Counted from the stretch's first letter, positions 25,483 to 36,595 are shown. The stretch: DNA of 64,000 bases from TMP-86 sp046347195 (GCA_046347195.1 JAXMGQ010000007.1:71471-135470); one strand, 5' to 3'. Program-made: numbers and translations. Notes: generated from the sequence alone by a model not told the origin.

Positions 25483-26700
25483 ATGACTCCAGGGCCCCTC
25501 CAGAACCGGCGCATCCTCTCCGGCATGCGCCCGACGGGACAACTCCACCTGGGCAACCTGCACGGCGCACTGAAGAACTGGACCGAGCTGCAGTACCAGT
25601 ACGACTGCTATTACTTCGTGGCGGACTGGCATGCGCTGACCACGGGCTACGATGACACCTCGAAGCTCGAGGAACACGTCTGGACCATGGTCATCGACTG
25701 GCTCGCGGCCGGGCTGAACCCGGGCGTGAGCACGCTGTTCATCCAGTCGCGGATCCCTGAGCATGCGGAACTGCACCTGCTGCTGTCGATGATCACGCCC
25801 CTGAGCTGGCTCGAGCGCGTGCCGAGCTTCAAGGACCAGCAGGAACAGCTCTCTGAGAAAGATCTCGCAACCTACGGATTTCTGGGATACCCGTTGCTGC
25901 AGTCCGCCGACATCCTGCTGTACCGGCCACAGTACGTGCCGGTGGGTGAGGACCAGGTTGCGCACGTCGAGGTCACCCGCGAGGTGGCGCGGCGCTTCAA
26001 CCACATCTACGGCCGCGAGCCGGAGTTCGAGCAGAAGGTGGAGAAGGCCATCAAGAGCCTCGGGGCGCGCAATGCCACGCTGTACCGCACCCTGCGCAAG
26101 GATTACCAGGAGAAGGGCGCGGAGGAGTCGCTCGCCCGGGGCCGTGCCCTGGTGGAATCCAACGCCCGCCTCACCGTGGCCGACCGCGACCGGTTGCTCG
26201 GCTATCTCGAGGGTGGCGGCATCAGCATCCTGCCCGAGCCCGAAGTGCTGCTGACCAACACGCCGAAGGTGCCGGGGCTCGACGGACGCAAGATGTCGAA
26301 GTCCTATGGCAACACCATCGGGCTGCGCGAGGACATCGACAGTGTGGTGAAGAAGCTCAAGGCCATGCAGACCGATCCGGCGCGCGTGCGCCGTACCGAT
26401 CCGGGTGACCCGGAGAAGTGCCCGGTGTGGGACCTGCACAAGATCTACTCCGACGAGGCCACGTGCAAGTGGGTGTACGACGGCTGCCGCAGCGCCAGCA
26501 TCGGTTGCCTCGACTGCAAGAAGCCGCTCATCGACAAGGTGGTGGAAGAGATCAGCGCCATCACCAAGCGTGCGCAGGAGTTCGAGGAGAATCCCGAGCT
26601 GGTCCGGGGTATCATCGCGGAAGGCTGCGACAAGGCGCGAACGGTGGCGCGTGAAACCATGGACGCCGTGCGCGAGGCGATGGCGCTCAATTACCGATGA
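25483..26700 (+). CDS. trpS: tryptophanyl-tRNA synthetase, long form with Cys cluster
   Basis: A 405-aa enzyme, longer than the 334-aa E. coli TrpRS. The HIGH motif is TGQLHLGNLHGA and the KMSKS motif GRKMSKSYGN. Near the C terminus, cysteines at 313, 335, 342 and 345 are spaced C-x21-C-x6-C-x2-C (a fifth is at 328). Thermotoga maritima TrpRS uses an almost identical spacing to bind a [4Fe-4S] cluster next to the anticodon-binding region. The gene has its own -10 and starts a set of overlapping genes with scpA and scpB. Confidence 0.96.
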   Translation: MTPGPLQNRRILSGMRPTGQLHLGNLHGALKNWTELQYQYDCYYFVADWHALTTGYDDTSKLEEHVWTMVIDWLAAGLNPGVSTLFIQSRIPEHAELHLLLSMITPLSWLERVPSFKDQQEQLSEKDLATYGFLGYPLLQSADILLYRPQYVPVGEDQVAHVEVTREVARRFNHIYGREPEFEQKVEKAIKSLGARNATLYRTLRKDYQEKGAEESLARGRALVESNARLTVADRDRLLGYLEGGGISILPEPEVLLTNTPKVPGLDGRKMSKSYGNTIGLREDIDSVVKKLKAMQTDPARVRRTDPGDPEKCPVWDLHKIYSDEATCKWVYDGCRSASIGCLDCKKPLIDKVVEEISAITKRAQEFEENPELVRGIIAEGCDKARTVARETMDAVREAMALNYR

Positions 26701-27605
26701 AACCCGAACTGACCCTGGTCTCCAGCAAGCCGGCCGCTCCCGTGGCAGCCCCACCCGTGGTCCCCGCCCAGGCGGAAATGCCCTTCGCCGTGGTCGAGGG
26801 CGAGCCCATCACGGAGCTGCCGAAGGACCTGTACATCCCGCCGCAGGCGCTCGAGATCTTCCTCGAGGCCTTCGAAGGGCCGCTGGACATGCTGCTGTAC
26901 CTGATCCGGCGGCAGAACCTCGACATCCTCGACATCCCCATCGCGGAGATCACCCGCCAGTACATGCAGTACATCGAGCTCATGCAGGAGCTGCAACTCG
27001 AACTGGCCGGTGAGTACCTGCTCATGGCCGCGACCCTCGCCGAGGTGAAATCGCGCATGCTGCTGCCGCGGCCCAGGATCGAGGGGGAGGCGGAGGAGGC
27101 GGATCCCCGTGCCGAACTGGTGCGGCGCCTGCAGGAGTACGAGCGGTTCAAGAAGGCGGCGGAGAACCTGGACCGCATTCCGCGCCAGGAGCGCGACACC
27201 TGGATCGCGGGTGCGGAACTGGTGGATCGCAAGGTGGTGCGGCTGCTGCCGCAGGTCACCCTGCAGGAAATGCTGGTGGCCTTCCAGGAAGTGCTCTCGC
27301 GCAGCGACATGTTCGCCCATCACCACGTGCAGCGCGAGCCGCTGTCGGTGAGACAGCGCATGAGCGAGGTGCTGTCGACGCTCGAGGGCGGCGCATTCGT
27401 GGAGTTCGCGCAGCTGTTCCGCCCGGAGGAAGGCCGTCGCGGCGTGACGGTGACCTTTGTCGCCATTTTGGAACTGCTTCGCGAGGGCCTCATCGATATT
27501 GCACAATCCGAACCCTATGCGCCCCTGCACGTGCGCAAGGGGAATCCGGCCGGCCGCCACCTGGCGCTGGTCGCTGATACGGCTGACTCCGGGACGACAT
27601 CATGA
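26697..27605 (+). CDS. scpA: segregation and condensation protein A (kleisin)
   Basis: A 302-aa kleisin. After a Pro/Ala-rich start of about 50 residues comes the SMC-binding N domain with FEGPLDMLLYLIRRQNLDIL and the helix AGEYLLMAATLAEVKSRMLL. The winged-helix C domain (GVTVTFVAILELLREGLI) ends near residue 280. It bridges the two SMC heads and binds the ScpB dimer. The ATG overlaps the trpS stop (ATGA) and its own end overlaps scpB in the same way, so translation is coupled. Confidence 0.96.
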   Translation: MKPELTLVSSKPAAPVAAPPVVPAQAEMPFAVVEGEPITELPKDLYIPPQALEIFLEAFEGPLDMLLYLIRRQNLDILDIPIAEITRQYMQYIELMQELQLELAGEYLLMAATLAEVKSRMLLPRPRIEGEAEEADPRAELVRRLQEYERFKKAAENLDRIPRQERDTWIAGAELVDRKVVRLLPQVTLQEMLVAFQEVLSRSDMFAHHHVQREPLSVRQRMSEVLSTLEGGAFVEFAQLFRPEEGRRGVTVTFVAILELLREGLIDIAQSEPYAPLHVRKGNPAGRHLALVADTADSGTTS

Positions 27606-28357
27606 CCGAACTGTACGTACGCAATGTGGTGGAGGCAGCGCTGCTCGCGGCCGGACGGCCTTTGGCGGTGAGCGAGCTGGCAGCGCTGCTGGGCGCCGGC
27701 GAGACTCCCGCGGAGGAAGCGGTCAGCGCAGCGCTCGCGGAACTCGCCGCTGACTACGAATCACGCGGCATCGAGCTGAAGGAAGTCGCCAATGGCTGGC
27801 GCATCCAGATCCGCTCCAGCGTGGCGGATCCGGTGTCCAGGCTCTGGCAGGAGCGGCCGGCGAAGTATTCGCGCGCGCTGCTCGAGACACTCGCGCTGGT
27901 GGCCTACCGCCAGCCGATCACGCGCGGTGAGATCGAGCAGATCCGTGGCGTGGCGGTGAATCCGAACATCATCAAGACGCTGCTGGAGCGCAATTGGGTT
28001 CGCGTCGTCGGCCACCGCGACGTTCCCGGGCGCCCGGAGCTGTTGGGCACCACCCGCGATTTCCTCGACTACTTCGGGCTGAAGAAGCTCGATGACCTGC
28101 CGACGCTGGTGCAACTCAAGGAGATGGAGGATCTGCGCATCCAGTTGGCGCTGCCGGGCGCGGAGCCCGTGGCGCCGGCGGCCGAGGTCGCCGAAGCCGG
28201 CGAACCGGCGGCGGCCGAGGCCATCGCCGACATCGAATCCGGCGCCGATGAACCCCTCGCGGAGGATGAGGAGCCGGGCACTGCGGAGGATGGCACTCCC
28301 GGGCTCGAGGCCCGCCCGCAGGGCATGGTCGCTTCCGGCCCTGACCGGGACGACTGA
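27602..28357 (+). CDS. scpB: segregation and condensation protein B
   Basis: A 251-aa protein with two winged-helix domains: VVEAALLAAGRPLAVSELAALLG at the N terminus and RALLETLALVAYRQPITRGEIEQIRGV at about 95-120, the family signature. Residues after about 185 are an acidic Ala/Glu tail that is poorly conserved and probably unfolded. ScpB dimers bind ScpA and regulate the SMC ATPase. It is co-translated with scpA and followed 12 bases later by the RluB-like gene. Confidence 0.96.
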   Translation: MTELYVRNVVEAALLAAGRPLAVSELAALLGAGETPAEEAVSAALAELAADYESRGIELKEVANGWRIQIRSSVADPVSRLWQERPAKYSRALLETLALVAYRQPITRGEIEQIRGVAVNPNIIKTLLERNWVRVVGHRDVPGRPELLGTTRDFLDYFGLKKLDDLPTLVQLKEMEDLRIQLALPGAEPVAPAAEVAEAGEPAAAEAIADIESGADEPLAEDEEPGTAEDGTPGLEARPQGMVASGPDRDD

Positions 28358-28368
28358 CCCCACCTGGC

Positions 28369-29205
28369 GTGACGCATCGCCGACCGGCGCGACGCCGGAC
28401 TCGTGCCCCCGGCCGCGGCAAAGCCGCGGCGGCAGCCCCCACCGAACGCATCCAGAAGGTGCTGGCTGCCGCAGGCGTGGGCTCGCGGCGCGAGATCGAG
28501 CGCTGGATCGCGGCCGGTCGTTTGCTGGTCAACGGCGTCGTGCCCGAGCCGGGCGCAAGGCTCGGCGAGGCCGATCGGGTGACGGTGGATGGCCGGCCCG
28601 TCCGCCTCAAGTCACGGGCTCCCGACGAGCCGTCCCACCTCTTGCTGCTGCATCGGCCGCCGGGTACCCCGCTGGATCTCAAGGAGGCGGCGCTGCGCGC
28701 CGCCGATCACCTGGGGAAGTCGGGAGCCGCACGCCGCTGGCTCGCGATCAACCGGCTCCCGCCGGTGGACGGTGGCCTGGAACTGCTGACGGACGATGGG
28801 GCGCTCAGCCTGCGCATCTCGCGCGCCGTGCACGCGCTCACCATGGACTATGTCCTGCGGGTGCGGGGTGCCATCAGCGAGGAACTGCTGCGCGACCTGC
28901 GTGATGCCACCGAAGTCGAAGGCGAACCGGTGAGCATCCTCGAGGCCGAGGCACAACTCGGCGAGGGGCAGAACCACTGGCTGCAGATCACGGCCCGCGC
29001 CACGCGTCCGGCGTCGATCCGCCACTGGCTGGCGGCGCGCGGCATCATCGTCAGCCGGCTCATGCGCATCCGGCTCGGGCCGGTGCACCTGGGGCGCGAT
29101 GTGCCTCGTGGCCGGCTGCGGGAAGTGACCCTGGGCGAGCGCAATGCCTTGCTGAACGAGGTGGAGGCAGCGTGCCGCTCAGCGGTGCGATTCGCCGAGC
29201 AATGA
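28369..29205 (+). CDS. RluB/RsuA-family protein lacking the catalytic Asp
   Basis: A 278-aa protein from a GTG start, sitting right after scpB where many gammaproteobacteria have rluB. The S4 RNA-binding domain is clear (RIQKVLAAAGVGSRREIERW, residues 27-46). The following fold matches RsuA/RluB, but the catalytic motif, normally GRLDxxTxGLLLLTNDG, reads NRLPPVDGGLELLTDDG with Pro131 at the Asp position (28759-28761). The KPxG motif is HRPPG, and the later RNxxVRR motif is degraded to RPASIRH. It probably binds rRNA without making pseudouridine. The frame is intact, so it is not a random pseudogene. Confidence 0.75.
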   Translation: MTHRRPARRRTRAPGRGKAAAAAPTERIQKVLAAAGVGSRREIERWIAAGRLLVNGVVPEPGARLGEADRVTVDGRPVRLKSRAPDEPSHLLLLHRPPGTPLDLKEAALRAADHLGKSGAARRWLAINRLPPVDGGLELLTDDGALSLRISRAVHALTMDYVLRVRGAISEELLRDLRDATEVEGEPVSILEAEAQLGEGQNHWLQITARATRPASIRHWLAARGIIVSRLMRIRLGPVHLGRDVPRGRLREVTLGERNALLNEVEAACRSAVRFAEQ

Positions 29206-30291
29206 AACGAGTTCGTCCTTCCACATCACGGCCCAGGTGTGCGTGCCGTGGCCGTGGGTGGCGAGCGATGCCGGCAGCAGCGTGAAGTGGCCGCGCGGCA
29301 GCCGCTTCGCCTCGCGTTCGGCGATGCCCAGTTCCGGTGGATTGATGAAATCATCCGCGGAGTTGACCCATGCAACGGGCACGTGGATGTCCTGCAATTT
29401 CCGCGAAGGATCGTAGTTGCGTGAGGAGGCGACCTGGTACAGCAGGTCGTTCGCATCGAGGCGCGCCATCGAGCGTGCGAGGGTCTCTTCCATGAATCGG
29501 TCCGCCGCCTCGCGGGTGGGGTAGCTCATCTGCCAGGGCAGTGGCGCGCTGCCCGCGAGCATCAGCAGGCCCGCCGCGGTGCGCAGCGCACGCACCGGCT
29601 GCACGGTGTACTCGCCCCCGCGCCAGTCGGGATCGGTGCTGATGGCCGTGAGGATCAGGTCGCGCCAGATGCGGTTGCGCCCGGCGATCGGCACGGGCAG
29701 GCAGGCCAGCGGCATCAGCGCAGCGGCGAACCCCGGGTAGGTCTCACCCCAGACCCAGGCGTGCATGCAGCCCATCGAGGTGCCGAGGATCAGCCGCAGG
29801 TGGTCGATGCCCAGACCCCGCAGCAGCAGTTCATGCTGCGCCCGGACCATGTCGTCGTAGTCATAGTGCGGGAACCGCGCGTGCAGTCCATCGCTGGGCT
29901 TGCTGGAGCCGCCATGGCCGAGGTTGTCGGGCATGATGATGAAGTATTCGCGGACATCCAGCGGCTGACCGGGTCCGAACAGTTCGCCGGCGAACTGCGG
30001 CACCAGGAACTGCGCACCCGAGCCGCCCGTGCCGTGCAGCAGCAGCACCGCGTTGTCGATGCGACCCTGCGCGTCGCGATGCGCGGTGCCCAGCGTCGCG
30101 TAATGCAGCCGCAGTCGCGGCAGGGACTCGCCGGAGCCGAAGCTGAATGAGGCGATCTCGAAGTCCGCCGACGTGGGCGCGGGGAGCGGCGATGCAGGCG
30201 GGTCGGCCGCCGCACCGGCCGCACCGGCCGCGCTCGCCAGCAGTGCGAGCAACACGGCCAGGAACCGGCGGCAGGAGACCTCACTGCGCAT
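29179..30291 (-). CDS. secreted alpha/beta hydrolase of the MetX-like family
   Basis: A 370-aa protein from the ATG at 30291 with an N-terminal signal peptide (RRFLAVLLALLASAAGAAGA). The fold and motifs resemble homoserine O-acetyltransferase: LLHGTGGSGAQF oxyanion loop, nucleophile Ser in LGTSMGCMHAW, Asp in VNSADDFINPPE and His in ATHGHGTHTW. A true MetX is cytoplasmic, so the signal peptide argues for a different job, such as a periplasmic esterase or acyltransferase. Its 3' end overlaps the RluB-like gene by 27 bases and its start overlaps the SDR gene. Confidence 0.8.
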   Translation of the reverse strand: MRSEVSCRRFLAVLLALLASAAGAAGAAADPPASPLPAPTSADFEIASFSFGSGESLPRLRLHYATLGTAHRDAQGRIDNAVLLLHGTGGSGAQFLVPQFAGELFGPGQPLDVREYFIIMPDNLGHGGSSKPSDGLHARFPHYDYDDMVRAQHELLLRGLGIDHLRLILGTSMGCMHAWVWGETYPGFAAALMPLACLPVPIAGRNRIWRDLILTAISTDPDWRGGEYTVQPVRALRTAAGLLMLAGSAPLPWQMSYPTREAADRFMEETLARSMARLDANDLLYQVASSRNYDPSRKLQDIHVPVAWVNSADDFINPPELGIAEREAKRLPRGHFTLLPASLATHGHGTHTWAVMWKDELVSLLGESHR

Positions 30292-31030
30292 CGAAATGCT
30301 GCCCGTTGATGCCTCGACTGTCCGACCCCAGCAGGTACAGGAACACGCCGGTGAGCGAGCCGGGCTCGCGCACGCTGGCGGGATTTTCGGCAGGATAAGC
30401 GGCTGCACGCATCGGCGTGCGCATCGCGCCGGGGTTCACGGTGTTGACGCGCAGCCGGCCTTCGGCTTCCACCTCGAGCGCCAGCATCGCGCCCAGGGAC
30501 TCGAGGCCGGCCTTGGCCACGGCATAGGCGCCCCAGTAGGCCTTGGGCCGCCGGGCAACGCTGCTGCTGACGAACACGATGGACGCATCGGCCCCGCGGC
30601 GCATCACCGGCATCAGCACCTGGGTGAGGATGAACGGCGCGGTGAGGTCGACGTGCAGCACCTTGCACCAGGTGGGCACATCGTACTGGTCGACCGGCGA
30701 GCGATCCCCGAGCAGCGCTGCGCAATGCACCAGTCCGTCGAGCCTCCCGAACTCCCGCTCGATGACACCGGCCAGTTCGTCGTACTGCACGGCCGTCGCC
30801 GTGGTGAAGTCGATGGGTGCCAGCGCGGGCCGTGGACCACCGCTGGCCTCGATGGCATCGTAGACGCACTCCAGGCGCGACTGCCGCCGCCCGCACAGCA
30901 CCACCTGCGCGCCGGCGCGCGCGCAGTCCAGCGCCAGCGCCTTGCCCAGGCCGCCGCCCGCGCCGGTCACGAGCACCACCTTGTCGCGCAGCAGGTCCCG
31001 GGGCGCCTGGTATCTCAAGGGGTCGATCAT
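30281..31030 (-). CDS. short-chain dehydrogenase/reductase, YciK-like
   Basis: A 249-aa classical SDR; the ATG at 31030 avoids overlap with the preceding gene, and an ATG three codons upstream is also possible. VLVTGAGGGLGKALAL is the cofactor-binding glycine motif, NAG is replaced by HCAAL, Ser lies in IVFVSSSVARR, and the catalytic Tyr and Lys are in YAVAKAG. VNPGAMRTPMRA follows. The position after ubiG and the HAD phosphatase matches YciK-like SDRs in pseudomonads, whose substrate is not established. Confidence 0.85.
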   Translation of the reverse strand: MIDPLRYQAPRDLLRDKVVLVTGAGGGLGKALALDCARAGAQVVLCGRRQSRLECVYDAIEASGGPRPALAPIDFTTATAVQYDELAGVIEREFGRLDGLVHCAALLGDRSPVDQYDVPTWCKVLHVDLTAPFILTQVLMPVMRRGADASIVFVSSSVARRPKAYWGAYAVAKAGLESLGAMLALEVEAEGRLRVNTVNPGAMRTPMRAAAYPAENPASVREPGSLTGVFLYLLGSDSRGINGQHFDAQ

Positions 31031-31043
31031 GCGAAGCATCCGT

Positions 31044-31742
31044 TCATAGCCACTCACGCTGCCGCAGCCATTCGAGCAGCTCCTGCGGCTGCTGCAGTTC
31101 GCCATCGGCCTGCCAGTCGGCAGGATGGTCCTCCTCGCCGAGATAACCGTAGCGCGCGATCAGCGAGGTCATGCCGCGGCGCGCCGCCTGGATGTCGCGC
31201 TCGGCATCCCCCACGTACACACAGGCCGCGGCCGGCGCGCCCGCGAGGCGCGCGGCATGCAGCAGCAGGGCCGGGTGCGGCTTGCGCGTGGGCAGCGTGT
31301 CACCGCTCACCACGCAGGCAAAGCGGTGCAGGATCCCGAGGCGCTCGAGCAGCGGCTGCGTCAGCCAGCCGGGCTTGTTGGTGACGATGCCCACGGGGAT
31401 GCCACGAGACTGCAGCTCATCCAGTGTCGCCGACATGTGGGGGAACAGGCAGGTGCCTTCGAACAGGTTGTCGCCGTAGATCGCGAGGAAGCGCTGCTGC
31501 AGGCTCGCGTGCCCGGCTTCATCATGATCGGGGAACCCCACGCGCACCAGGCGCAGCGAGCCATGGCTCACGCTCGGCCGCAATGCCTCGAAGGCCATCG
31601 GCGCAAGACCCTCTTCCGCACGCAGGCGGTTCAGGGCGCCCGTCATGTCCGGCGCGGTATCGAGCAGCGTCCCGTCCAGATCGAGCAGCACTGCGCGGCT
31701 CGCGGCCCGCGCATCACGGGCGATCGAGCTGGAAATGCGCAA
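31044..31742 (-). CDS. HAD phosphatase (MupP/Gph type)
   Basis: A 232-aa HAD hydrolase from a TTG at 31742 that overlaps ubiG by 29 bases; a GTG at 31691 is the alternative and would remove 17 residues. Motif I is LLDLDGTLLDTAPD, motif II is VTNKPG, and motifs III/IV are RKPHPALLL and YVGDAERDIQAA. Phosphoglycolate phosphatase and the pseudomonad MurNAc-6-phosphate phosphatase MupP look alike. The order ubiG-phosphatase-SDR is that of mupP in Pseudomonas, so a role in peptidoglycan recycling is a reasonable guess. Confidence 0.85.
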   Translation of the reverse strand: MRISSSIARDARAASRAVLLDLDGTLLDTAPDMTGALNRLRAEEGLAPMAFEALRPSVSHGSLRLVRVGFPDHDEAGHASLQQRFLAIYGDNLFEGTCLFPHMSATLDELQSRGIPVGIVTNKPGWLTQPLLERLGILHRFACVVSGDTLPTRKPHPALLLHAARLAGAPAAACVYVGDAERDIQAARRGMTSLIARYGYLGEEDHPADWQADGELQQPQELLEWLRQREWL

Positions 31743-32418
31743 GGTAGTTCACATCCGCATCCTGCGTGCAGCGGAAACTCTGCAGGAACGGGTTGTAGGC
31801 GATGCCGGTGACATCGCGCAGCGTGAGCCCGAGGGACCGTCCCCAGCGCGCCAGCTCCGAGGGCCGGATGAGGCGGCGGTATTCGTGCGTGCCGCGGGGC
31901 ACGAGCCGCAGCAGGTGCTCGGCGCCGATGATGGCCAGCGCAAAGGACTTCAGATTGCGATTGATCGTGGAGAGGAACAGCAAACCGCCGGGTGCGAGCA
32001 GGGTGCGCATGGCCGCGAGGCTCGAGGCCGGGTCCGGAACGTGCTCGAGCATCTCCATGCAGGTGATGACATCGAAGGTTCCGGGCGCCTCCGCCGCGAG
32101 GTCCTCCACGGTCTGCTGCCGGTAGTGGATGTCGAGCCCCGCCTCCAGCGCATGCAGGCGCGCCACCTCGAGTGCCTCGGCCGCCATGTCGATGGCCGTG
32201 AGCCGCGCGCCGGCTCGGCGCAAGCCTTCGGCAAGGATGCCGCCACCGCACCCGACATCGAGCACCGGCCGGTCGCGCACGGTGGCACGGGCGAGGACGT
32301 AGTCGAGCCGCAGCGGATTCAGGTCGTGCAGGGGCCGGAAAGGACCGCGCGGATCCCACCAGCTTTGCGCCTGCGCGTTGAACTTGTCGAGCTCGGCGAC
32401 ATCGACATTGGCGCCCAT
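31714..32418 (-). CDS. ubiG: ubiquinone biosynthesis O-methyltransferase UbiG
   Basis: A 234-aa SAM methyltransferase. DKFNAQAQSWWDPRGPFRPL is the N-terminal UbiG signature, VLDVGCGGGILAEGLRRAGA the SAM loop, and MEMLEHVPDP and INRNLKSFALAIIGAEHLL complete the family pattern. It carries out both O-methylations in ubiquinone synthesis. The ATG at 32418 is followed by a conserved helix. It overlaps the phosphatase gene downstream. Confidence 0.97.
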   Translation of the reverse strand: MGANVDVAELDKFNAQAQSWWDPRGPFRPLHDLNPLRLDYVLARATVRDRPVLDVGCGGGILAEGLRRAGARLTAIDMAAEALEVARLHALEAGLDIHYRQQTVEDLAAEAPGTFDVITCMEMLEHVPDPASSLAAMRTLLAPGGLLFLSTINRNLKSFALAIIGAEHLLRLVPRGTHEYRRLIRPSELARWGRSLGLTLRDVTGIAYNPFLQSFRCTQDADVNYLAHFQLDRP

Positions 32419-32484
32419 CGAGCCTGTATCCGGTTGCGTGGAGGGACCCGCAGTCTAGCACCTGCCTCGTGGCCCCGCCTCGCG

Positions 32485-33780
32485 TCAGTCCGCGCCCTGG
32501 CGCAGCAGCCAGTCCTGCGCACGGGCGCGCAAGGCGGCCCAGTCGAGTCGAGTGAATCGTCCCTGTTCGAGCAGCGCTTGACCTGCCACCCACACATCGC
32601 TCACCCGATCGCCGCTCCCGCCTTGCAGGAGCTGCGCAAGCGGATCGCTCAGCGGCTGCAGCGCAGGATGATCCAGGTCGATGCAGCAGAGGTCGGCCCA
32701 TTTGCCGGGCTCGAGCGTGCCGCATTGGTCACCGATCCCCAGTGCGCCCGCGGCCCCCCGGGTCAGGAGACACAACGCATCCCAGGCGGTGAGATCCGCG
32801 GCTCGCCGCGAGCCGAGGCAAGCGAGGCGCAACTGCAACCAGGGATCCGGGGATGTCGCCATCGACGGCACATCGGTGCCAAGCCCCACGCAAAGTCCCG
32901 TCGAGAGCCAGTCCTGCAAGGGCGGCGGTGTACCCAGGCGCGACCAGGCACCTTCCGGAAACAGCGTGATGCCGATGCCGCCGCGCCGGGCCAGCTCGAG
33001 GTCCTCCGGCGTCAGCGAGTTCATGTGCTGCGCGTCGAGTTGCGGGGTGAGCAGCCCCAGCCGTTCCGCGCGCTGCAACGGCCGTTCGCCATGCCGTGCG
33101 ATGCAACGCGACACCTCATCCTGCGAGGCGTGCAGCGGCATGATCACCAGCAAGTCCAGCTCATCGGCCAGCGTGCGCACGCGTCGGACGGTCTGTTCCG
33201 ACAGCGACGCTGCCTCCGGCAGCGCGAAGGCGCAGGTGATGCGCGGATGACCCTTGAACTCGTCGCGCACGCTCAACGCCTTGCCCAGGCATTCGCCGGC
33301 ATCCGACGCCCACGCGCTGGCTTCATCGCGGACCGGCAGGCCGATCACGGCGCGCAGGCCATGCTCCGCCACCGCCCGGGCGCCCACCTCCGGGAACAGC
33401 GAGGTGTCGGCGAAGCAGGTGACGCCATTGCGCAACATCGTCGCGATGGCGAGCAGCGCGCCATCGTGCATGAATCGCTCCTCATCGGCCCGCCGCCCGG
33501 CGGTGCGCAGCGCGGCTGCGCGAGGGTCCGATGCGAGCCGGCCTCGCAGCAATGCCTGCGAGGCGAGCGTCTGGCCATTCACGAGGCCCGGCATGATGAG
33601 GTGCTGGTGACGCATCACGCGCCGGGCGCGCGGGTGCTGCTGCAGCGCCTTTTCCTGCGGCAGGACCTCGAGGATGCGTCCACCACGCACCAGGATCGCG
33701 TGGTCCTCGAGCAGGACCTCGGGTGCATCCATCGGCAGGATCCAGCGGGCTTCTATCGACAGATCGGTGCTTTCGGGCAT
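32485..33780 (-). CDS. TRZ/ATZ amidohydrolase-family protein without metal ligands (probable pseudoenzyme)
   Basis: A 431-aa protein that aligns along its whole length with MtaD-type deaminases (methylthioadenosine/S-adenosylhomocysteine deaminase), including HGERPLQRAERLGLLTP and GTLEPGKWADLCCIDL. The active site has largely gone: the HxH after PGLVN is now GQTL (Gln70, Leu72), the HLHE motif is PLHA (Pro215, Ala218), and the substrate His of the PHAPYT motif is Glu189. His252 and Asp303 of GTD remain. The frame is intact. It sits before ubiG, where Pseudomonas has a working hydrolase. The function is therefore unknown and probably not hydrolytic. Confidence 0.75.
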   Translation of the reverse strand: MPESTDLSIEARWILPMDAPEVLLEDHAILVRGGRILEVLPQEKALQQHPRARRVMRHQHLIMPGLVNGQTLASQALLRGRLASDPRAAALRTAGRRADEERFMHDGALLAIATMLRNGVTCFADTSLFPEVGARAVAEHGLRAVIGLPVRDEASAWASDAGECLGKALSVRDEFKGHPRITCAFALPEAASLSEQTVRRVRTLADELDLLVIMPLHASQDEVSRCIARHGERPLQRAERLGLLTPQLDAQHMNSLTPEDLELARRGGIGITLFPEGAWSRLGTPPPLQDWLSTGLCVGLGTDVPSMATSPDPWLQLRLACLGSRRAADLTAWDALCLLTRGAAGALGIGDQCGTLEPGKWADLCCIDLDHPALQPLSDPLAQLLQGGSGDRVSDVWVAGQALLEQGRFTRLDWAALRARAQDWLLRQGAD

Positions 33781-33870
33781 AGGGCTTTCAGTATATCGGC
33801 AAGCGGCGCGGGAGCGGATCGCGGCAAGGTGCCATTTGCCTGCCTTTTTGGCGCTTTCGAGGCCTCGCTG

Positions 33871-33879
33871 TGCTAGAAT
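33871..33879 (+). promoter_or_regulatory. extended -10 promoter of gyrA
   Basis: TGCTAGAAT is an extended -10 (TGn plus TAGAAT at 33874-33879), 82 bases before the gyrA ATG. A possible -35 (TTGGCG, 33848-33853) is 20 bases away, longer than usual. Confidence 0.5.
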
Positions 33880-33961
33880 TCCACGCATGATGATGCATCG
33901 TTCCGCCGTCCCGGCCCTCGTCCACTAACGCCCGTTTCCAAAAGCAACCGGACTCTCGCTC

Positions 33962-36595
<2,634 letters not shown>

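Noticed and set aside
28369..29205. RluB-like gene as a decayed pseudogene
   Set aside because: The frame is open and the S4 domain and overall fold are well kept; only catalytic and substrate motifs changed.
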